Positions 50,835-59,463 of a DNA stretch of 64,000 nt are shown in pieces. Made by a program: the position numbers and the translations under genes. This DNA comes from Clostridia bacterium. Its GTDB lineage: Bacteria; Bacillota; Clostridia; Christensenellales; Aristaeellaceae. Numbering within the stretch: the first letter of the stretch is position 1; every line of letters begins with the position of its first letter. The stretch lies in NCBI GenBank assembly GCA_017470145.1, contig JAFUFB010000013.1, positions 62,001 through 126,000 on the forward strand. The letters run 5' to 3'. The notes under the pieces are model-generated. The model searched no databases. It saw only the letters and a list, made by a program, of their open reading frames with translations, and had not been told where the DNA came from.

Positions 50835-51347
50835 TTACACCAGTTCCAATACGACCATTTCGGCAGCGTCGCCGCGGCGCGGACCAAGCTTATAGATCCG
50901 GGTATATCCGCCGGAGCAGTTCTTTTCCGCGTTGCGGGCCTTGTACTTGGGCCCAATTTCACGGAACAGCTTCTCCACCACGGGATGCTTGTTGTCCTTG
51001 GTGCGTTCCTTGTATTCGGCCTTGTTCTCGTCGTCCTTCTTGGGCTCCTTCAGGTCGTACAGGTACGCCATCATGATGCGACGGGCATGCAGCTTGCTGG
51101 GAGCGTCGTTCTGTACTTCCAGGGTGATCAGCTGGCCCTTGTCGTTGTGGGTCTCCTTGGTGGCCGAGACCGTGTTGTCGCATTCGCGAATAGCCAGCGT
51201 GATCATCTTATCAGCGATCCGGCGGACTTCCTTCGCCTTGCTCTCGGTGGTCTCAATCCGGCCATACCAGATCAGATTGGTCACCTGGTTGCGCAGCAGC
51301 GCCTTGCGCTGATCAGCCGTGCGACCCAGCTTACGTTGGTTAGCCAT
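50835..51347 (-). CDS. rplQ: Ribosomal protein L17, enlarged
   Basis: A 170-residue large-subunit protein. It keeps the conserved start [18 protein letters not shown] and end [19 protein letters not shown]. Most bacterial L17 proteins have ~115-125 residues. Extra segments lie near residues 58-87 ([20 protein letters not shown]) and 99-121 (a Lys/Asp/Glu-rich stretch), which would extend the surface. It is the last gene of the alpha operon. Confidence 0.95.
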   Translation of the reverse strand: MANQRKLGRTADQRKALLRNQVTNLIWYGRIETTESKAKEVRRIADKMITLAIRECDNTVSATKETHNDKGQLITLEVQNDAPSKLHARRIMMAYLYDLKEPKKDDENKAEYKERTKDNKHPVVEKLFREIGPKYKARNAEKNCSGGYTRIYKLGPRRGDAAEMVVLELV

Positions 51348-51403
51348 GGGATGTTCCTCCTTCTGGTAATGCGCTCAGGAAACAACTCCTTCGCGCCTGA
51401 CAA

Positions 51404-52351
51404 TTATTCTTCAATGGGGCGCAGGCCCAGCCCGAGGCCTTCCAGCTTCTGCTGTACTTCCTCCAGGCTCTTGCGGCCAAGATTGCGAACCTTCATCATG
51501 TCGTCCTCGTTCTTCTGAACCAGCTCGGCGACGCTGTTGATGCCAGCCCGCTTCAGGCAATTATAAGCCCGAACAGAAAGATCCAGTTCCTCGATGGTCA
51601 TCTCCAGAACCTTGTCCTTCTTATCCTCTTCCGGCTGCACCAGGCTCACCGGAATGACCTGATCCGTCAGGCCCACGAACAGCTCCAGATGCTCCATCAG
51701 GATCTTAGCGGCGCCGCTGATGGCCTCTTCCGGCTTCAGGGTTCCGTTGGTCCACAGTTCCAGGGTCAGTCGGTCATAGTCCGTAATCTGGCCTACACGG
51801 GTATCTTCTACGGTGTAGTTCACCTTGCGAACCGGGGTAAAGATGGAGTCGATGGGAATCACGCCGATGGGCATGCTCGGATTCTTATTCTTATCCGCAC
51901 TTACATATCCACGGCCCCGCTCCAGGGTCAATTGCATCTGCAGATGAGCGTCCTCGTTCAGGGTGGCGATATGCAAATCTTTATTTATAATCTCGACTTC
52001 GTCATCCGTCTTAATGTCCCCCGCGGTCAGTTCCATGGGGCCCTTGAAGTCAATGACTACCTGTTTCGGCCCTTCGGCAAACATCTGGCAAGCCATGCTC
52101 TTCAGGTTCAGGATGATCTCCGTCACATCTTCCTTCACACCAGGAATGGTGGAAAACTCATGCTGCACACCTTCAATGTGCACCGAGCTGACAGCCACGC
52201 CCGGCAGGGAGGACAGAAGTACACGGCGCATGGAGTTACCCAGCGTATGTCCGAAACCACGTTCCAGCGGCTCGATGACAAACTTGCCATACTGACCGTT
52301 CTGGCCCACTTCGGCGCATTCAATCCGTGCCTTTTCGATTTCAACGATCAT
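51404..52351 (-). CDS. rpoA: RNA polymerase alpha subunit
   Basis: A 315-residue subunit that nucleates polymerase assembly and contacts promoters and activators. The N-terminal domain has [14 protein letters not shown], and the C-terminal domain has [16 protein letters not shown] and [12 protein letters not shown]. The ATG at 52351 follows GAGGAGG; the longer upstream frame overlaps the rpsD stop. Confidence 0.97.
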   Translation of the reverse strand: MIVEIEKARIECAEVGQNGQYGKFVIEPLERGFGHTLGNSMRRVLLSSLPGVAVSSVHIEGVQHEFSTIPGVKEDVTEIILNLKSMACQMFAEGPKQVVIDFKGPMELTAGDIKTDDEVEIINKDLHIATLNEDAHLQMQLTLERGRGYVSADKNKNPSMPIGVIPIDSIFTPVRKVNYTVEDTRVGQITDYDRLTLELWTNGTLKPEEAISGAAKILMEHLELFVGLTDQVIPVSLVQPEEDKKDKVLEMTIEELDLSVRAYNCLKRAGINSVAELVQKNEDDMMKVRNLGRKSLEEVQQKLEGLGLGLRPIEE

Positions 52352-52401
52352 TGGTACCCTCCTCAATTGCTTTCTGATAAGGCGGCCAAAGCCGCTTATC
52401 A

Positions 52402-52998
52402 TTAACGGCTGTAGTACTCGACGATCATGTTCTCCGCCACTTCCAGGTCGATATCTTCCCGGGTGGGCAGAGCGGCAACATTGCCGGTCAGATTGGGAGC
52501 GTCAAAGCTCAGCCACTTGGGAGTCAACGTCGTCGTGCCCTCCCGCAGGCCCTTGAACAGCTCGCTCTCCGCGGAGCGGGGACGCAGGGTAATCACATCG
52601 CCCACCTTCACCTGATAGGAAGGAATGTCCACCTTCTGTCCGTTCACACGGATGTGTCCATGACCCACCACCTGGCGAGCCATCCGGCGGGTCTTGGCCA
52701 GGCCCAGACGGAACACCACGTTGTCCAGCCTCAGCTCCAGCAGCTTCAGCATGTTTTCACCGGTGATGCCCTTCATGTTGGAGGCCTTCAGATAGTACTT
52801 GTGGAACTGCTTCTCCTGCACGCCGTACACAAACTTGACCTTCTGCTTTTCCTTCAGCTGTGCGCCGTACTCGGAAACCTTTTTCCGGCGATTGCCGCCG
52901 GGATTGCGGGTAGATTTTTTATTGCTATAGCCCATGACGGCCGGAGAAATGTCAAAGCTCCGGCACTTCTTGGCAATAGGATCCTTATTGACAGCCAT
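52402..52998 (-). CDS. rpsD: Ribosomal protein S4
   Basis: A 198-residue 16S rRNA-binding protein that starts small-subunit assembly and in several bacteria represses its own operon. It has the S4 RNA-binding domain ([35 protein letters not shown]). A zinc-binding form is not indicated: only one Cys is near the N-terminus. Confidence 0.97.
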   Translation of the reverse strand: MAVNKDPIAKKCRSFDISPAVMGYSNKKSTRNPGGNRRKKVSEYGAQLKEKQKVKFVYGVQEKQFHKYYLKASNMKGITGENMLKLLELRLDNVVFRLGLAKTRRMARQVVGHGHIRVNGQKVDIPSYQVKVGDVITLRPRSAESELFKGLREGTTTLTPKWLSFDAPNLTGNVAALPTREDIDLEVAENMIVEYYSR

Positions 52999-53019
52999 TC
53001 TTGCTTGTCCTCCTTCACA

Positions 53020-53421
53020 TTAAACGCGACGGCGCTTGGGCGGACGGCAGCCATTGTGCGGAATGGGGGTGACGTCCTTAATCATGTTCACGTCCAGACC
53101 GGCGGCCTGCAGGGAACGAATCGCGGCTTCACGGCCGGACCCGGGGCCATTGACGTAAACTTCTACGGTCTTCAGACCATATTCCATCGCGGCTTTGGCG
53201 GCGGTTTCCGCAGCCATCTGGGCGGCGAAGGGCGTGCTCTTCTTGCTTCCGCGGAAGCCCAGCCCGCCGGCGCTGGCCCAGCTCAGGGCGTTGCCCTGGG
53301 TGTCAGTAATGGTCACGATGGTATTGTTGAAAGAAGACTTAATATGGGCGGCGCCGCGCTCGACCAGTTTGCGCTCACGGCGTTTCCGCGAAACCTTCTT
53401 AAGCTTTTGCTTAGGTGCCAT
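53020..53421 (-). CDS. rpsK: Ribosomal protein S11
   Basis: A 133-residue platform protein of the 30S subunit with [38 protein letters not shown] and [12 protein letters not shown]. Confidence 0.98.
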   Translation of the reverse strand: MAPKQKLKKVSRKRRERKLVERGAAHIKSSFNNTIVTITDTQGNALSWASAGGLGFRGSKKSTPFAAQMAAETAAKAAMEYGLKTVEVYVNGPGSGREAAIRSLQAAGLDVNMIKDVTPIPHNGCRPPKRRRV

Positions 53422-53470
53422 GAATTTTTCTCCCTCCGTAACCCATCCTTTGGACGGGTTCTCAATCTAA

Positions 53471-53848
53471 TTACTTGGTAGCCTTCTTCTTTCCGGCAAT
53501 GGTCTTCTTGGGGCCCTTGCGGGTACGAGCGTTCTGCTTCGTATTCTGTCCGCGGACGGGAAGGCCATGACGATGACGAACGCCACGGTAGCAGCCGATT
53601 TCGATCAGGCGCTTGATATTGAGGGACACCTCGCGGCGAAGATCGCCTTCCACCTTCAGGTGATGCTCAATGTATTCACGCAGCTTGCTGATTTCAGTCT
53701 CGGAGAGATCCTTCACCCGGGTGTCCGGATTGATGCCGACTTCCGCCAGCAGCTTCTGCGACGTGGTCAGACCGATGCCATAAATGTAGGTCAGGCCGAT
53801 CTCCACGCGCTTTTCTCTGGGCAGGTCAACGCCTGCAATGCGTGCCAT
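53471..53848 (-). CDS. rpsM: Ribosomal protein S13
   Basis: A 125-residue head protein of the 30S subunit with [21 protein letters not shown] at its start and [20 protein letters not shown] near its end. It is the first gene of the alpha operon here; infA and rpmJ, often directly before it, are absent. A GGAGG sequence lies 12 bases before its ATG. Confidence 0.98.
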   Translation of the reverse strand: MARIAGVDLPREKRVEIGLTYIYGIGLTTSQKLLAEVGINPDTRVKDLSETEISKLREYIEHHLKVEGDLRREVSLNIKRLIEIGCYRGVRHRHGLPVRGQNTKQNARTRKGPKKTIAGKKKATK

Positions 53849-54175
53849 GTGTGTCTTACACCTCCATAAATTCTTGACCTGTGGTCAAATGGGGAAACAT
53901 CGCGACCTCTCCCATAAGCCCTGTCCGGAGAGACCGCTGGACTGCACCCCTTCCCAGGGGCTCAATCCGCCGCCCCCAACCCTCGCGGCAACCCACCGCT
54001 CGAAATCGAGGCTCAGCACCTGTCGCCGCCTGGTGAAAGCAGGCGCACGACAACGCCACCCAGCCGCTTATGGAAGGCGCGGCCAGAAAGCGCATCAAAG
54101 AGACGTAGAGACCAGCCTTCGGAACACATACTCTTTGAAGCACATGCAGCCGCCCGAAAGCCGACCGGGCCTAAC
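53849..54175 (-). ncRNA. Long structured leader RNA of the alpha operon, unidentified
   Basis: About 330 bases between the promoter at 54182-54210 and rpsM, GC-rich and without a plausible reading frame. Stems visible on the minus strand include TGTCG-TG-CGCCTG...CAGGCG-G-CGACA (54021-54052), a 9-bp stem with two G-U pairs (53904-53935), a CAAAGAG/CTCTTTG pair around 54098-54140, and a TTGACC/GGTCAA hairpin at 53874-53888 just before the ribosome site. A 10-nt region (54066-54075) pairs with 53910-53919. The G-U pairs work only if the minus strand is the RNA. It does not match RNase P, tmRNA, SRP or a T-box by eye. Confidence 0.6.
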
Positions 54176-54181
54176 CACTGA

Positions 54182-54210
54182 ATCTTATCACAGCCGATGG
54201 AGAAATGCAA
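54182..54210 (-). promoter_or_regulatory. Promoter of the alpha operon
   Basis: Minus-strand -35 TTGCAT (54205-54210), 17-bp spacer, -10 TAAGAT (54182-54187). Transcription should start near 54175. Confidence 0.75.
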
Positions 54211-54219
54211 TCCTTTTCT

Positions 54220-54245
54220 TTAACAAAATCTAACAATTTTGTTAA
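54220..54245. promoter_or_regulatory. AT-rich inverted repeat between divergent promoters
   Basis: TTAACAAAAT and ATTTTGTTAA are perfect 10-bp arms around a 6-bp loop. It lies upstream of both the alpha-operon and 54324 promoters. It could be an operator or UP-type element; C and then TTTTT follows on the plus strand, so a weak terminator is another reading. Confidence 0.45.
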
Positions 54246-54256
54246 CTTTTTGATCC

Positions 54257-54285
54257 TTGCCATTCCTATTCCCATCTGTTACAAT
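54257..54285 (+). promoter_or_regulatory. Promoter of the small membrane protein
   Basis: Plus-strand -35 TTGCCA (54257-54262), 17-bp spacer, -10 TACAAT (54280-54285). Confidence 0.7.
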
Positions 54286-54323
54286 GGCTCCGTTGATTTC
54301 ATTTCAAGAAAGGGGTCTTCCTC

Positions 54324-54815
54324 GTGCATGCTTTATATACGGAGCAGGATCTTACCGCTCTTCGTAAGCAGATTAAAAATCGTTGGTTTGGCTTTCTGGC
54401 CATTTTTCTGGTTGCAGTGGTCGTCCTGGCCCTGCTCCTGATTTCCGATAATCATAAGGAGAATCGTCCGGAGCTGATTACCACCCTGGTACTGATTCTG
54501 TCCGGCGGTCTTCTTATCTTTTACTATGATCTTTTGATCCGCCCCCTGCGGGCCTATGAGCGCCATATGGATACCGCCCTGCATGGCCGCTCCCATCAGG
54601 TGACGGTGCTTTTCGACCATTTGAACGAGGAATCTTCCCTGGTGGAGGGCGTTACCTATCGAGATCTGATCTTTCTGGGAGAAGCGGACAAGCATGGGGA
54701 CCGGGAGCGGATGTTCTACTGGGATATGGAGCTGCCCCTGCCTGAATTCAAGAAGGGACAGGAGATCACCCTGACTTATTTCGACCGCTTTATTACCGCT
54801 TATTCTCTCGCCTGA
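54324..54815 (+). CDS. Small two-helix membrane protein of unknown function
   Basis: A 163-residue protein that I do not recognise. It starts at a GTG (54324) eight bases after AAAGGGG. Two transmembrane helices (WFGFLAIFLVAVVVLALLLI; LITTLVLILSGGLLIFYYDL) are followed by a ~95-residue cytoplasmic domain with VTVLFDHLNEESSLVEGV and acidic turns. Its divergence from the ribosomal operon and the dyad between them suggest shared control, but the function is unknown. Confidence 0.75.
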   Translation: MHALYTEQDLTALRKQIKNRWFGFLAIFLVAVVVLALLLISDNHKENRPELITTLVLILSGGLLIFYYDLLIRPLRAYERHMDTALHGRSHQVTVLFDHLNEESSLVEGVTYRDLIFLGEADKHGDRERMFYWDMELPLPEFKKGQEITLTYFDRFITAYSLA

Positions 54816-54841
54816 AAACAAGGAACTGACCTAATTTTTCG

Positions 54842-54866
54842 CTCCCCTTTCATGGGGAGTTTTTTG
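54842..54866 (+). terminator. Terminator of the small membrane protein
   Basis: CTCCCC-TTTCAT-GGGGAG followed by TTTTTT on the plus strand. Confidence 0.9.
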
Positions 54867-54871
54867 TTTCC

Positions 54872-56374
54872 CTATGGCATCTCTGGAAAGCTGTTCTTAA
54901 TTAAGTAGTACAATGTTCGACCATCCACGGTCACCGCGTCGTGCAATCCATCAAAATCACTCATTTCGACGGTATGGGTTTTTCCGGCCAGTGTTCGGAA
55001 AGCATAGCTTATTTCCGTGCTTTTCTTTTGCCATCCCGCTGGCAGCGTACCGCTGACATTGATCACCAGCCATCTTTCATAGGCCGCTTCAAAGACGGAA
55101 TAGGGGATTTCTTCCCCATCCTTTCGGCAGCTGATCACGACCTGGTCCGCCTCCCCTTCCACCTCTGCGGAAACGGTGCTTCGCTGAAGCTCATAGGAAG
55201 TGATCGTGCCGTCCGCGTGGTGAATTTCCATGCTGCTCAAATTTTCAAGCGCCACCAACACCGGATATCTGGCGGTGGTATCCTTGGAACGCGTCTCCGT
55301 CAGGGGGGCGGTGGTAAAATGATTCATGGTATAGATGGTTCCCTGATAAAGGGCATAATCCGTCATATCATTCCGGGATGAACCGATGTCGAAAGTCAGG
55401 CATTCCTCTTCCCAATCCTTCACATCATAGGCCCCTTCTGACAGAATTTGTCCCGTGGTTCCCGCAGCCAGATGGATTTCGATTCGGTATCTCGGCTGGG
55501 ATAACCCATATTGGACCAGGTTTTCCTCCGTTCCCTCCGCCACATACAGGCCAAGCCGGAGGTTCCCCGCGTTCTTCTTCAAATTGGACATCTGGTCCTG
55601 ATCCGCCGGATAGGTGATCCAAGCCCTCTCCTCTTCCCACCCGGCCAGCCAGTTGCCCGCTGCGTCCGCGTCTGTAATCTGCCCCTCCAGGGTCCACTCA
55701 TTGATTTTCTTCCCATCTTTATCCCATACAGTGATGCGATCCAACCGGCTGATCTGGATTTCCGGCTGCACTACTGGATGCAGCACCTCATGCTCGATGG
55801 TCAGGTCTTCCATCAGGCTCCCCGCCACCGCAAACAGTCGATCATCCCCGTCGATCAGCATGAATCGAAGATCCTGATCAGCGATTTCGCTTTTATCTCC
55901 AATTCGAATGGTTTTCTCTGTGCCATCCGTATACCTGACCTCCGCAATCAGCGCCGGCTCCGCAAGCCCGAATTCCGCCAATCGCTGCTGATAGTCCGTC
56001 GCGTCCTCCGTCAGAATTTCTTCATACACCATGTTGGCCAGGGCATCCAGCATTTGGTCTCCCAGAACTTCATCCAGCACCCAGTCCTCAGCGTTTTCCC
56101 TTTCCGTAGCCGCGGCCTGCGTCACCATTTCCCCTGCTTCATTCCGCTCCGCGATCCAGGCATTTCTGCCCTTCACCTGGATTTTCATCCATTCGATCTC
56201 TCCCGGGTCCCTTTGCCATAAGCTGCCCCTGGTATCTATCCTTACAGGAAACGGCTCTTGAGGCTGGAGCGCGATATAGGCCAGTATTCCGCTGCCCAGG
56301 AGCAGCAGGAAAAAGCCCCCAAAGATGACCTTTTTCCCGGGCCCTTTCTTTTGCTTCTTTTCCACCTTCAGCAT
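54872..56374 (-). CDS. DUF4340 domain-containing membrane-anchored protein
   Basis: A 500-residue protein with an N-terminal anchor (VIFGGFFLLLLGSGILAYIAL) and an extracytoplasmic beta-rich domain of the DUF4340 family (ATDYQQRLAEFGLAEPAL, IRIGDKSEI). Such proteins occur with GldG-like ABC genes and may be a periplasmic or surface component of the exporter. It lies 3 bp after the GldG-like gene. The role is unknown. Confidence 0.88.
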   Translation of the reverse strand: MLKVEKKQKKGPGKKVIFGGFFLLLLGSGILAYIALQPQEPFPVRIDTRGSLWQRDPGEIEWMKIQVKGRNAWIAERNEAGEMVTQAAATERENAEDWVLDEVLGDQMLDALANMVYEEILTEDATDYQQRLAEFGLAEPALIAEVRYTDGTEKTIRIGDKSEIADQDLRFMLIDGDDRLFAVAGSLMEDLTIEHEVLHPVVQPEIQISRLDRITVWDKDGKKINEWTLEGQITDADAAGNWLAGWEEERAWITYPADQDQMSNLKKNAGNLRLGLYVAEGTEENLVQYGLSQPRYRIEIHLAAGTTGQILSEGAYDVKDWEEECLTFDIGSSRNDMTDYALYQGTIYTMNHFTTAPLTETRSKDTTARYPVLVALENLSSMEIHHADGTITSYELQRSTVSAEVEGEADQVVISCRKDGEEIPYSVFEAAYERWLVINVSGTLPAGWQKKSTEISYAFRTLAGKTHTVEMSDFDGLHDAVTVDGRTLYYLIKNSFPEMP

Positions 56375-56377
56375 TTT

Positions 56378-57832
56378 TTATAAATTCCTTCTTCTGATCA
56401 ATACCACCAAGGCCACCAGTAGCACGCTCAAGGGCAATACCGTAACCATCAAGCTGCCCAATCCATTCCCCCGGGCGCTGATTCCTGGACGAAGAGCGTT
56501 TCTGGCCATAATCTCCAGATTCGTGTTGCTCTCCCCTAACAGATATTCCACCATGCGAATCATCAGCTGCTGCACATCCGTCATGGCGTAAATCTGCTCC
56601 TCCGTCATCGCGCCGCTGCTGCCGATGATGAAGGCCCGGCTGATATATCCCCCCGAGGTCACCCGCTGCGCCTGCAGCGCCAGAGCAAAGGGACCAGTTT
56701 CATCCCCCTCTTCCTTTTCCACGTTAGTCATGCTGGCGCTCAGCTTCTTCAGGTAGGACTTTTCCCCACTTGCTAGCACGGGAAGCACCGTCAGGTTTCG
56801 ATCCGTCTCCCCCGGGGTCTCGAAGGCTCGGCTGCCCGGCAAAAGCACGGTATCCGCGCCGGAGGCCACCAATTCCATGGTCACGTCCGTCCGCTGCATC
56901 TCCGGAATCAGATCGATGCGGATATTATTATAGTAGCTATTGGTGTCCTCCCGATCCGCGATCACAATCCCTTCCTTGGGCAGGAACCCATAGGAGCGCA
57001 GCAGCGCCAAATAGTTCGGCATCTCCTCCACCGGATCCGTGTAATCGCAGGTAAACAGCAGACATCCGCCTTGGTCAATAAAGCTGTTCAGCTTCGACAG
57101 CTCCACCTCCGTCAAGTCCCGCATGGGGCTGAAGAAAATGATCAGCTCCGATGGATCCGGGTTATATTCCGCATCGGAGAGGTCCTGATAGGTGACCTCA
57201 TAATGGTTTTCCGTCAGAAAGCGATCAAAGGCGCTGATGGTTTCCCCATCCAGTTCGCCATGTCCCTGCAGGATGCTTACCCGGGGAATCTCCTCCCGGG
57301 TCACATAAAGGATGGCGCTGGTGATCGCTCGCTCATAGGTATATCCGGCATAGGTGTAAGTCCCTGTTTCCTCGTCCATGCTCAGGCTGATGAAGTCCGT
57401 CGGGTTGAGAATCCGCCAGCGGTTGGTTTCCCCGCAATAGACGATCAGGCTGTCGGAAGTGACGCTCTCCGTCCCCGTGGAAAAGCGAGTCACCAGCGCA
57501 GGATTCAGGCTGGGATCCGCCTGCTCCCAGGTCACTTGATCCGAAGCCGCCGCGTATCTGTCCAGCAGCTCCATCAGCGGAGCATCCTCCTGCCCTTTCG
57601 AGAAGAAGGCGTAGATATGTACGGCTTTATCCAACTGCTGAAGCGCGAGCTGGGTTGTTTCGCTTTGGGTCGTAATTCCGTTGAAGGAATAGTCCACCCG
57701 CCAGCCCTTTTTCTTCTCCAGGGCCGTGATTCCGATGTTCAGCCCGATCACCGCCGCCATCAGCAGGATGAGCATGCCCGTGCCTGCCCGCTTCCGCCAA
57801 AACCGGCGGCCCTTGTTTCCGTCTTTTTTCAT
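56378..57832 (-). CDS. GldG-like (auxiliary) ABC component, DUF7088/ABC_transp_aux type
   Basis: A 484-residue protein with an N-terminal anchor (GMLILLMAAVIGLNIGI), an extracytoplasmic domain of the ABC_transp_aux/GldG family (VHIYAFFSKGQEDAPLMELL, ILQGHGELDGETISAFDRFL, LIIFFSPMRDLTEVELSKL) and a C-terminal TM helix (LPLSVLLVALVVLI). It overlaps the permease gene by four bases and is expected to work with it. Confidence 0.88.
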   Translation of the reverse strand: MKKDGNKGRRFWRKRAGTGMLILLMAAVIGLNIGITALEKKKGWRVDYSFNGITTQSETTQLALQQLDKAVHIYAFFSKGQEDAPLMELLDRYAAASDQVTWEQADPSLNPALVTRFSTGTESVTSDSLIVYCGETNRWRILNPTDFISLSMDEETGTYTYAGYTYERAITSAILYVTREEIPRVSILQGHGELDGETISAFDRFLTENHYEVTYQDLSDAEYNPDPSELIIFFSPMRDLTEVELSKLNSFIDQGGCLLFTCDYTDPVEEMPNYLALLRSYGFLPKEGIVIADREDTNSYYNNIRIDLIPEMQRTDVTMELVASGADTVLLPGSRAFETPGETDRNLTVLPVLASGEKSYLKKLSASMTNVEKEEGDETGPFALALQAQRVTSGGYISRAFIIGSSGAMTEEQIYAMTDVQQLMIRMVEYLLGESNTNLEIMARNALRPGISARGNGLGSLMVTVLPLSVLLVALVVLIRRRNL

Positions 57833-58533
57833 CCTCTCCGCCTTCTTTCCAAATGATGAACCGTCATCCCAAGGAAAATCAGTACGAAGCTGATTTCATA
57901 GAGCACCCCCGCCCAGCTGAATTGTCCCATCAGGAAGGGCTCGTTTCGATGATACAGGCTGATGAAATTGATGCACTCGGAAAGCCAGGCCATGCTGACC
58001 TGGCCCTCCAGCAGATCGATCATCCAGATCAGGAAATTGGCGCCAAAGGCCATGACCGCGGCGGTCACCGGGGTGCCCGCGCATCCGCTGATGTACAGAT
58101 CCAGCGCCACGAAGGCGCATCCCTGCAGCAGGAAGCCTAAATAATTCACCAGCAGCTCGGCGAGATAGATTTTGCCATAGATCGCCACCACAGCGACATA
58201 GAGCAGCGTGGCTCCAGCGGTAATGACCAGCATGGTCACCGCGGCCAGGTATTTCCCTACTGCGATCCCCACCTGATTCACTGGGCTGGTCACCAGCAGC
58301 TGATCCGTCTTTTTTTGATGCTCCTCCGCCAGCAGTCGCATGGTCAGCACCGGACTCAGCAGCATCCAGAGATAGCTCATCTGCCCGATGAAGGTGGGCA
58401 GATCCCCGCTGTGCTGCCGCAATATGGATAAAAAGAACAGCACAGAGGAAATCAGCAAAAACACGCCCAGAAACACGTATCCCACCGGCGTGTAAAAATA
58501 GCTTTGCAGCTCCCGTTTCCAAATGGCTTTCAC
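57829..58533 (-). CDS. ABC-2 type transporter permease (GldF-like)
   Basis: A 234-residue permease with six predicted helices, beginning MKAIWKRELQSYFYTPVGYV as in GldF/ABC-2 membrane proteins. The cognate ATPase is not upstream: the neighbour there is a PHP hydrolase. It should pair with an ATPase encoded elsewhere. An extended -10 promoter lies at 58588-58593. Confidence 0.9.
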   Translation of the reverse strand: MKAIWKRELQSYFYTPVGYVFLGVFLLISSVLFFLSILRQHSGDLPTFIGQMSYLWMLLSPVLTMRLLAEEHQKKTDQLLVTSPVNQVGIAVGKYLAAVTMLVITAGATLLYVAVVAIYGKIYLAELLVNYLGFLLQGCAFVALDLYISGCAGTPVTAAVMAFGANFLIWMIDLLEGQVSMAWLSECINFISLYHRNEPFLMGQFSWAGVLYEISFVLIFLGMTVHHLERRRRG

Positions 58534-58553
58534 TTGCGCATCCTCGATGTCAG

Positions 58554-58585
58554 ATAAAAATCTCGCGGCGGATTTCCCGCCGCGA
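58554..58585 (-). terminator. Terminator after the PHP gene, overlapping the next transcription start
   Basis: On the minus strand TCGCGGCGG and CCGCCGCGA (58563-58571 with 58577-58585) form a 9-bp stem followed by GATTTTTATC. It ends transcription coming from the PHP gene. Confidence 0.85.
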
Positions 58586-58587
58586 TG

Positions 58588-58596
58588 ATTATATCA
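58588..58596 (-). promoter_or_regulatory. Extended -10 promoter of the GldF-GldG-DUF4340 genes
   Basis: TGATATAAT on the minus strand is an extended -10 (TG-N-TATAAT). The predicted start near 58581 falls inside the terminator stem. No -35 of good quality is present. Confidence 0.5.
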
Positions 58597-58657
58597 TATC
58601 TTTTCCTGGGGATATGTGAACATCCGGTAAATTAAACTATGCTGAATACCCCCATTT

Positions 58658-59434
58658 TCAATTCCAAGGAGCGCCCATCAGTACCTCTTCTTCATTCTCA
58701 TTCAGCCAGTAGGCCAGATGCCGCTCATCAATCGCTTCCTCCGGCATGGTCCATCTCTCCTTAGGCACGTGCAGTCCAATAGGGCCGCCCTGGCGGATCA
58801 GACTTACATAATCGTAAATATCGTTGAGCTTATTCTCCAGCTCCACGCCGAATAGCTTTTCCGTCGGGGAATGATGGTTATCGCTGCCCGCGGTCATCAG
58901 TAGCCCTTTGGCCTGCCCATAGGCCAGGGCCCGTGCGTCGTCCAGAGGCGTGTTGCCGGCGTTGGCCCCTTCGATGCCATCGGCGAACAGCTCCCCTACC
59001 CGAATGATATCCACATAGTCCCGCAGGCGGAAGGGATGAGCCTGAATCACAGCGCCCCCGGCCCGGTGAACCTCCTCCAACTGCTGCCGGCGGGTCCAGT
59101 GCTCCATCTCTGGATGATCCTTCATGTAGTCCTTCGTTAGCCCATAGACCAGGAACTCATCATGGATGAAGTTCTGCTCCAGCCCGAAGAACACATCCAG
59201 CCCCACCTTCTGCCCTTCCTCCCAGGCGTCCTCATATCCCCGGAAGAACAGATCGATCCGCTCCTCCCAGGGCAGATTCCGGGGCACGGCGGTGTTTCCG
59301 CCGAAGAAATGATCCGTAATAATGATCCCGGCGTATCCCCGTTCCTTATAAAAGCGCACATGCTCCTTCCCCGTGCTGACGCCGCAGGCGCTGGACAGGC
59401 AGGTATGCATATGAGTCTCATACAGATAGCTCAT
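58658..59434 (-). CDS. PHP domain phosphoesterase-like protein
   Basis: A 258-residue protein with PHP metal-site motifs (ETHMHTCLSSACG, ITDHFFGG, HDEFLVYGLT, VIQAHPFR and GSDNHHSP). Members hydrolyse phosphoesters or act in DNA and histidine metabolism; the substrate is unknown here. It is distinct from the histidinol-phosphatase next to it. The ATG at 59434 follows GGAGGG by nine bases; that sequence is the 3' arm of a terminator hairpin. It has its own promoter. Confidence 0.85.
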   Translation of the reverse strand: MSYLYETHMHTCLSSACGVSTGKEHVRFYKERGYAGIIITDHFFGGNTAVPRNLPWEERIDLFFRGYEDAWEEGQKVGLDVFFGLEQNFIHDEFLVYGLTKDYMKDHPEMEHWTRRQQLEEVHRAGGAVIQAHPFRLRDYVDIIRVGELFADGIEGANAGNTPLDDARALAYGQAKGLLMTAGSDNHHSPTEKLFGVELENKLNDIYDYVSLIRQGGPIGLHVPKERWTMPEEAIDERHLAYWLNENEEEVLMGAPWN

Positions 59435-59435
59435 C

Positions 59436-59463
59436 GAAAAATTCCCTCCGTTTCCGGAGGGAA
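59436..59463 (-). terminator. Terminator of the histidine operon, overlapping the PHP ribosome site
   Basis: On the minus strand TTCCCTCCG-GAAA-CGGAGGGAA is followed by TTTTT and then, two bases later, the PHP ATG. The 3' arm contains the Shine-Dalgarno. Confidence 0.85.

Noticed and set aside
53984-53997. Sequence on the minus strand resembling the T-box core (GGTGG followed by CCGCG)
   Set aside because: No specifier stem, no AGAGA bulge and no following terminator or antiterminator; the operon encodes ribosomal proteins, which T-boxes do not control.
53856-54143. A 95-residue minus-strand frame inside the leader
   Set aside because: No Shine-Dalgarno, odd composition and overlap with predicted RNA stems; no family resemblance.
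53849-54175. RNase P RNA, tmRNA or SRP RNA in the alpha-operon leader
   Set aside because: The diagnostic GAGGAAAGTCC of RNase P, the tmRNA ends and the GGAAGGAAGCAG-type SRP loop are not present on either strand.
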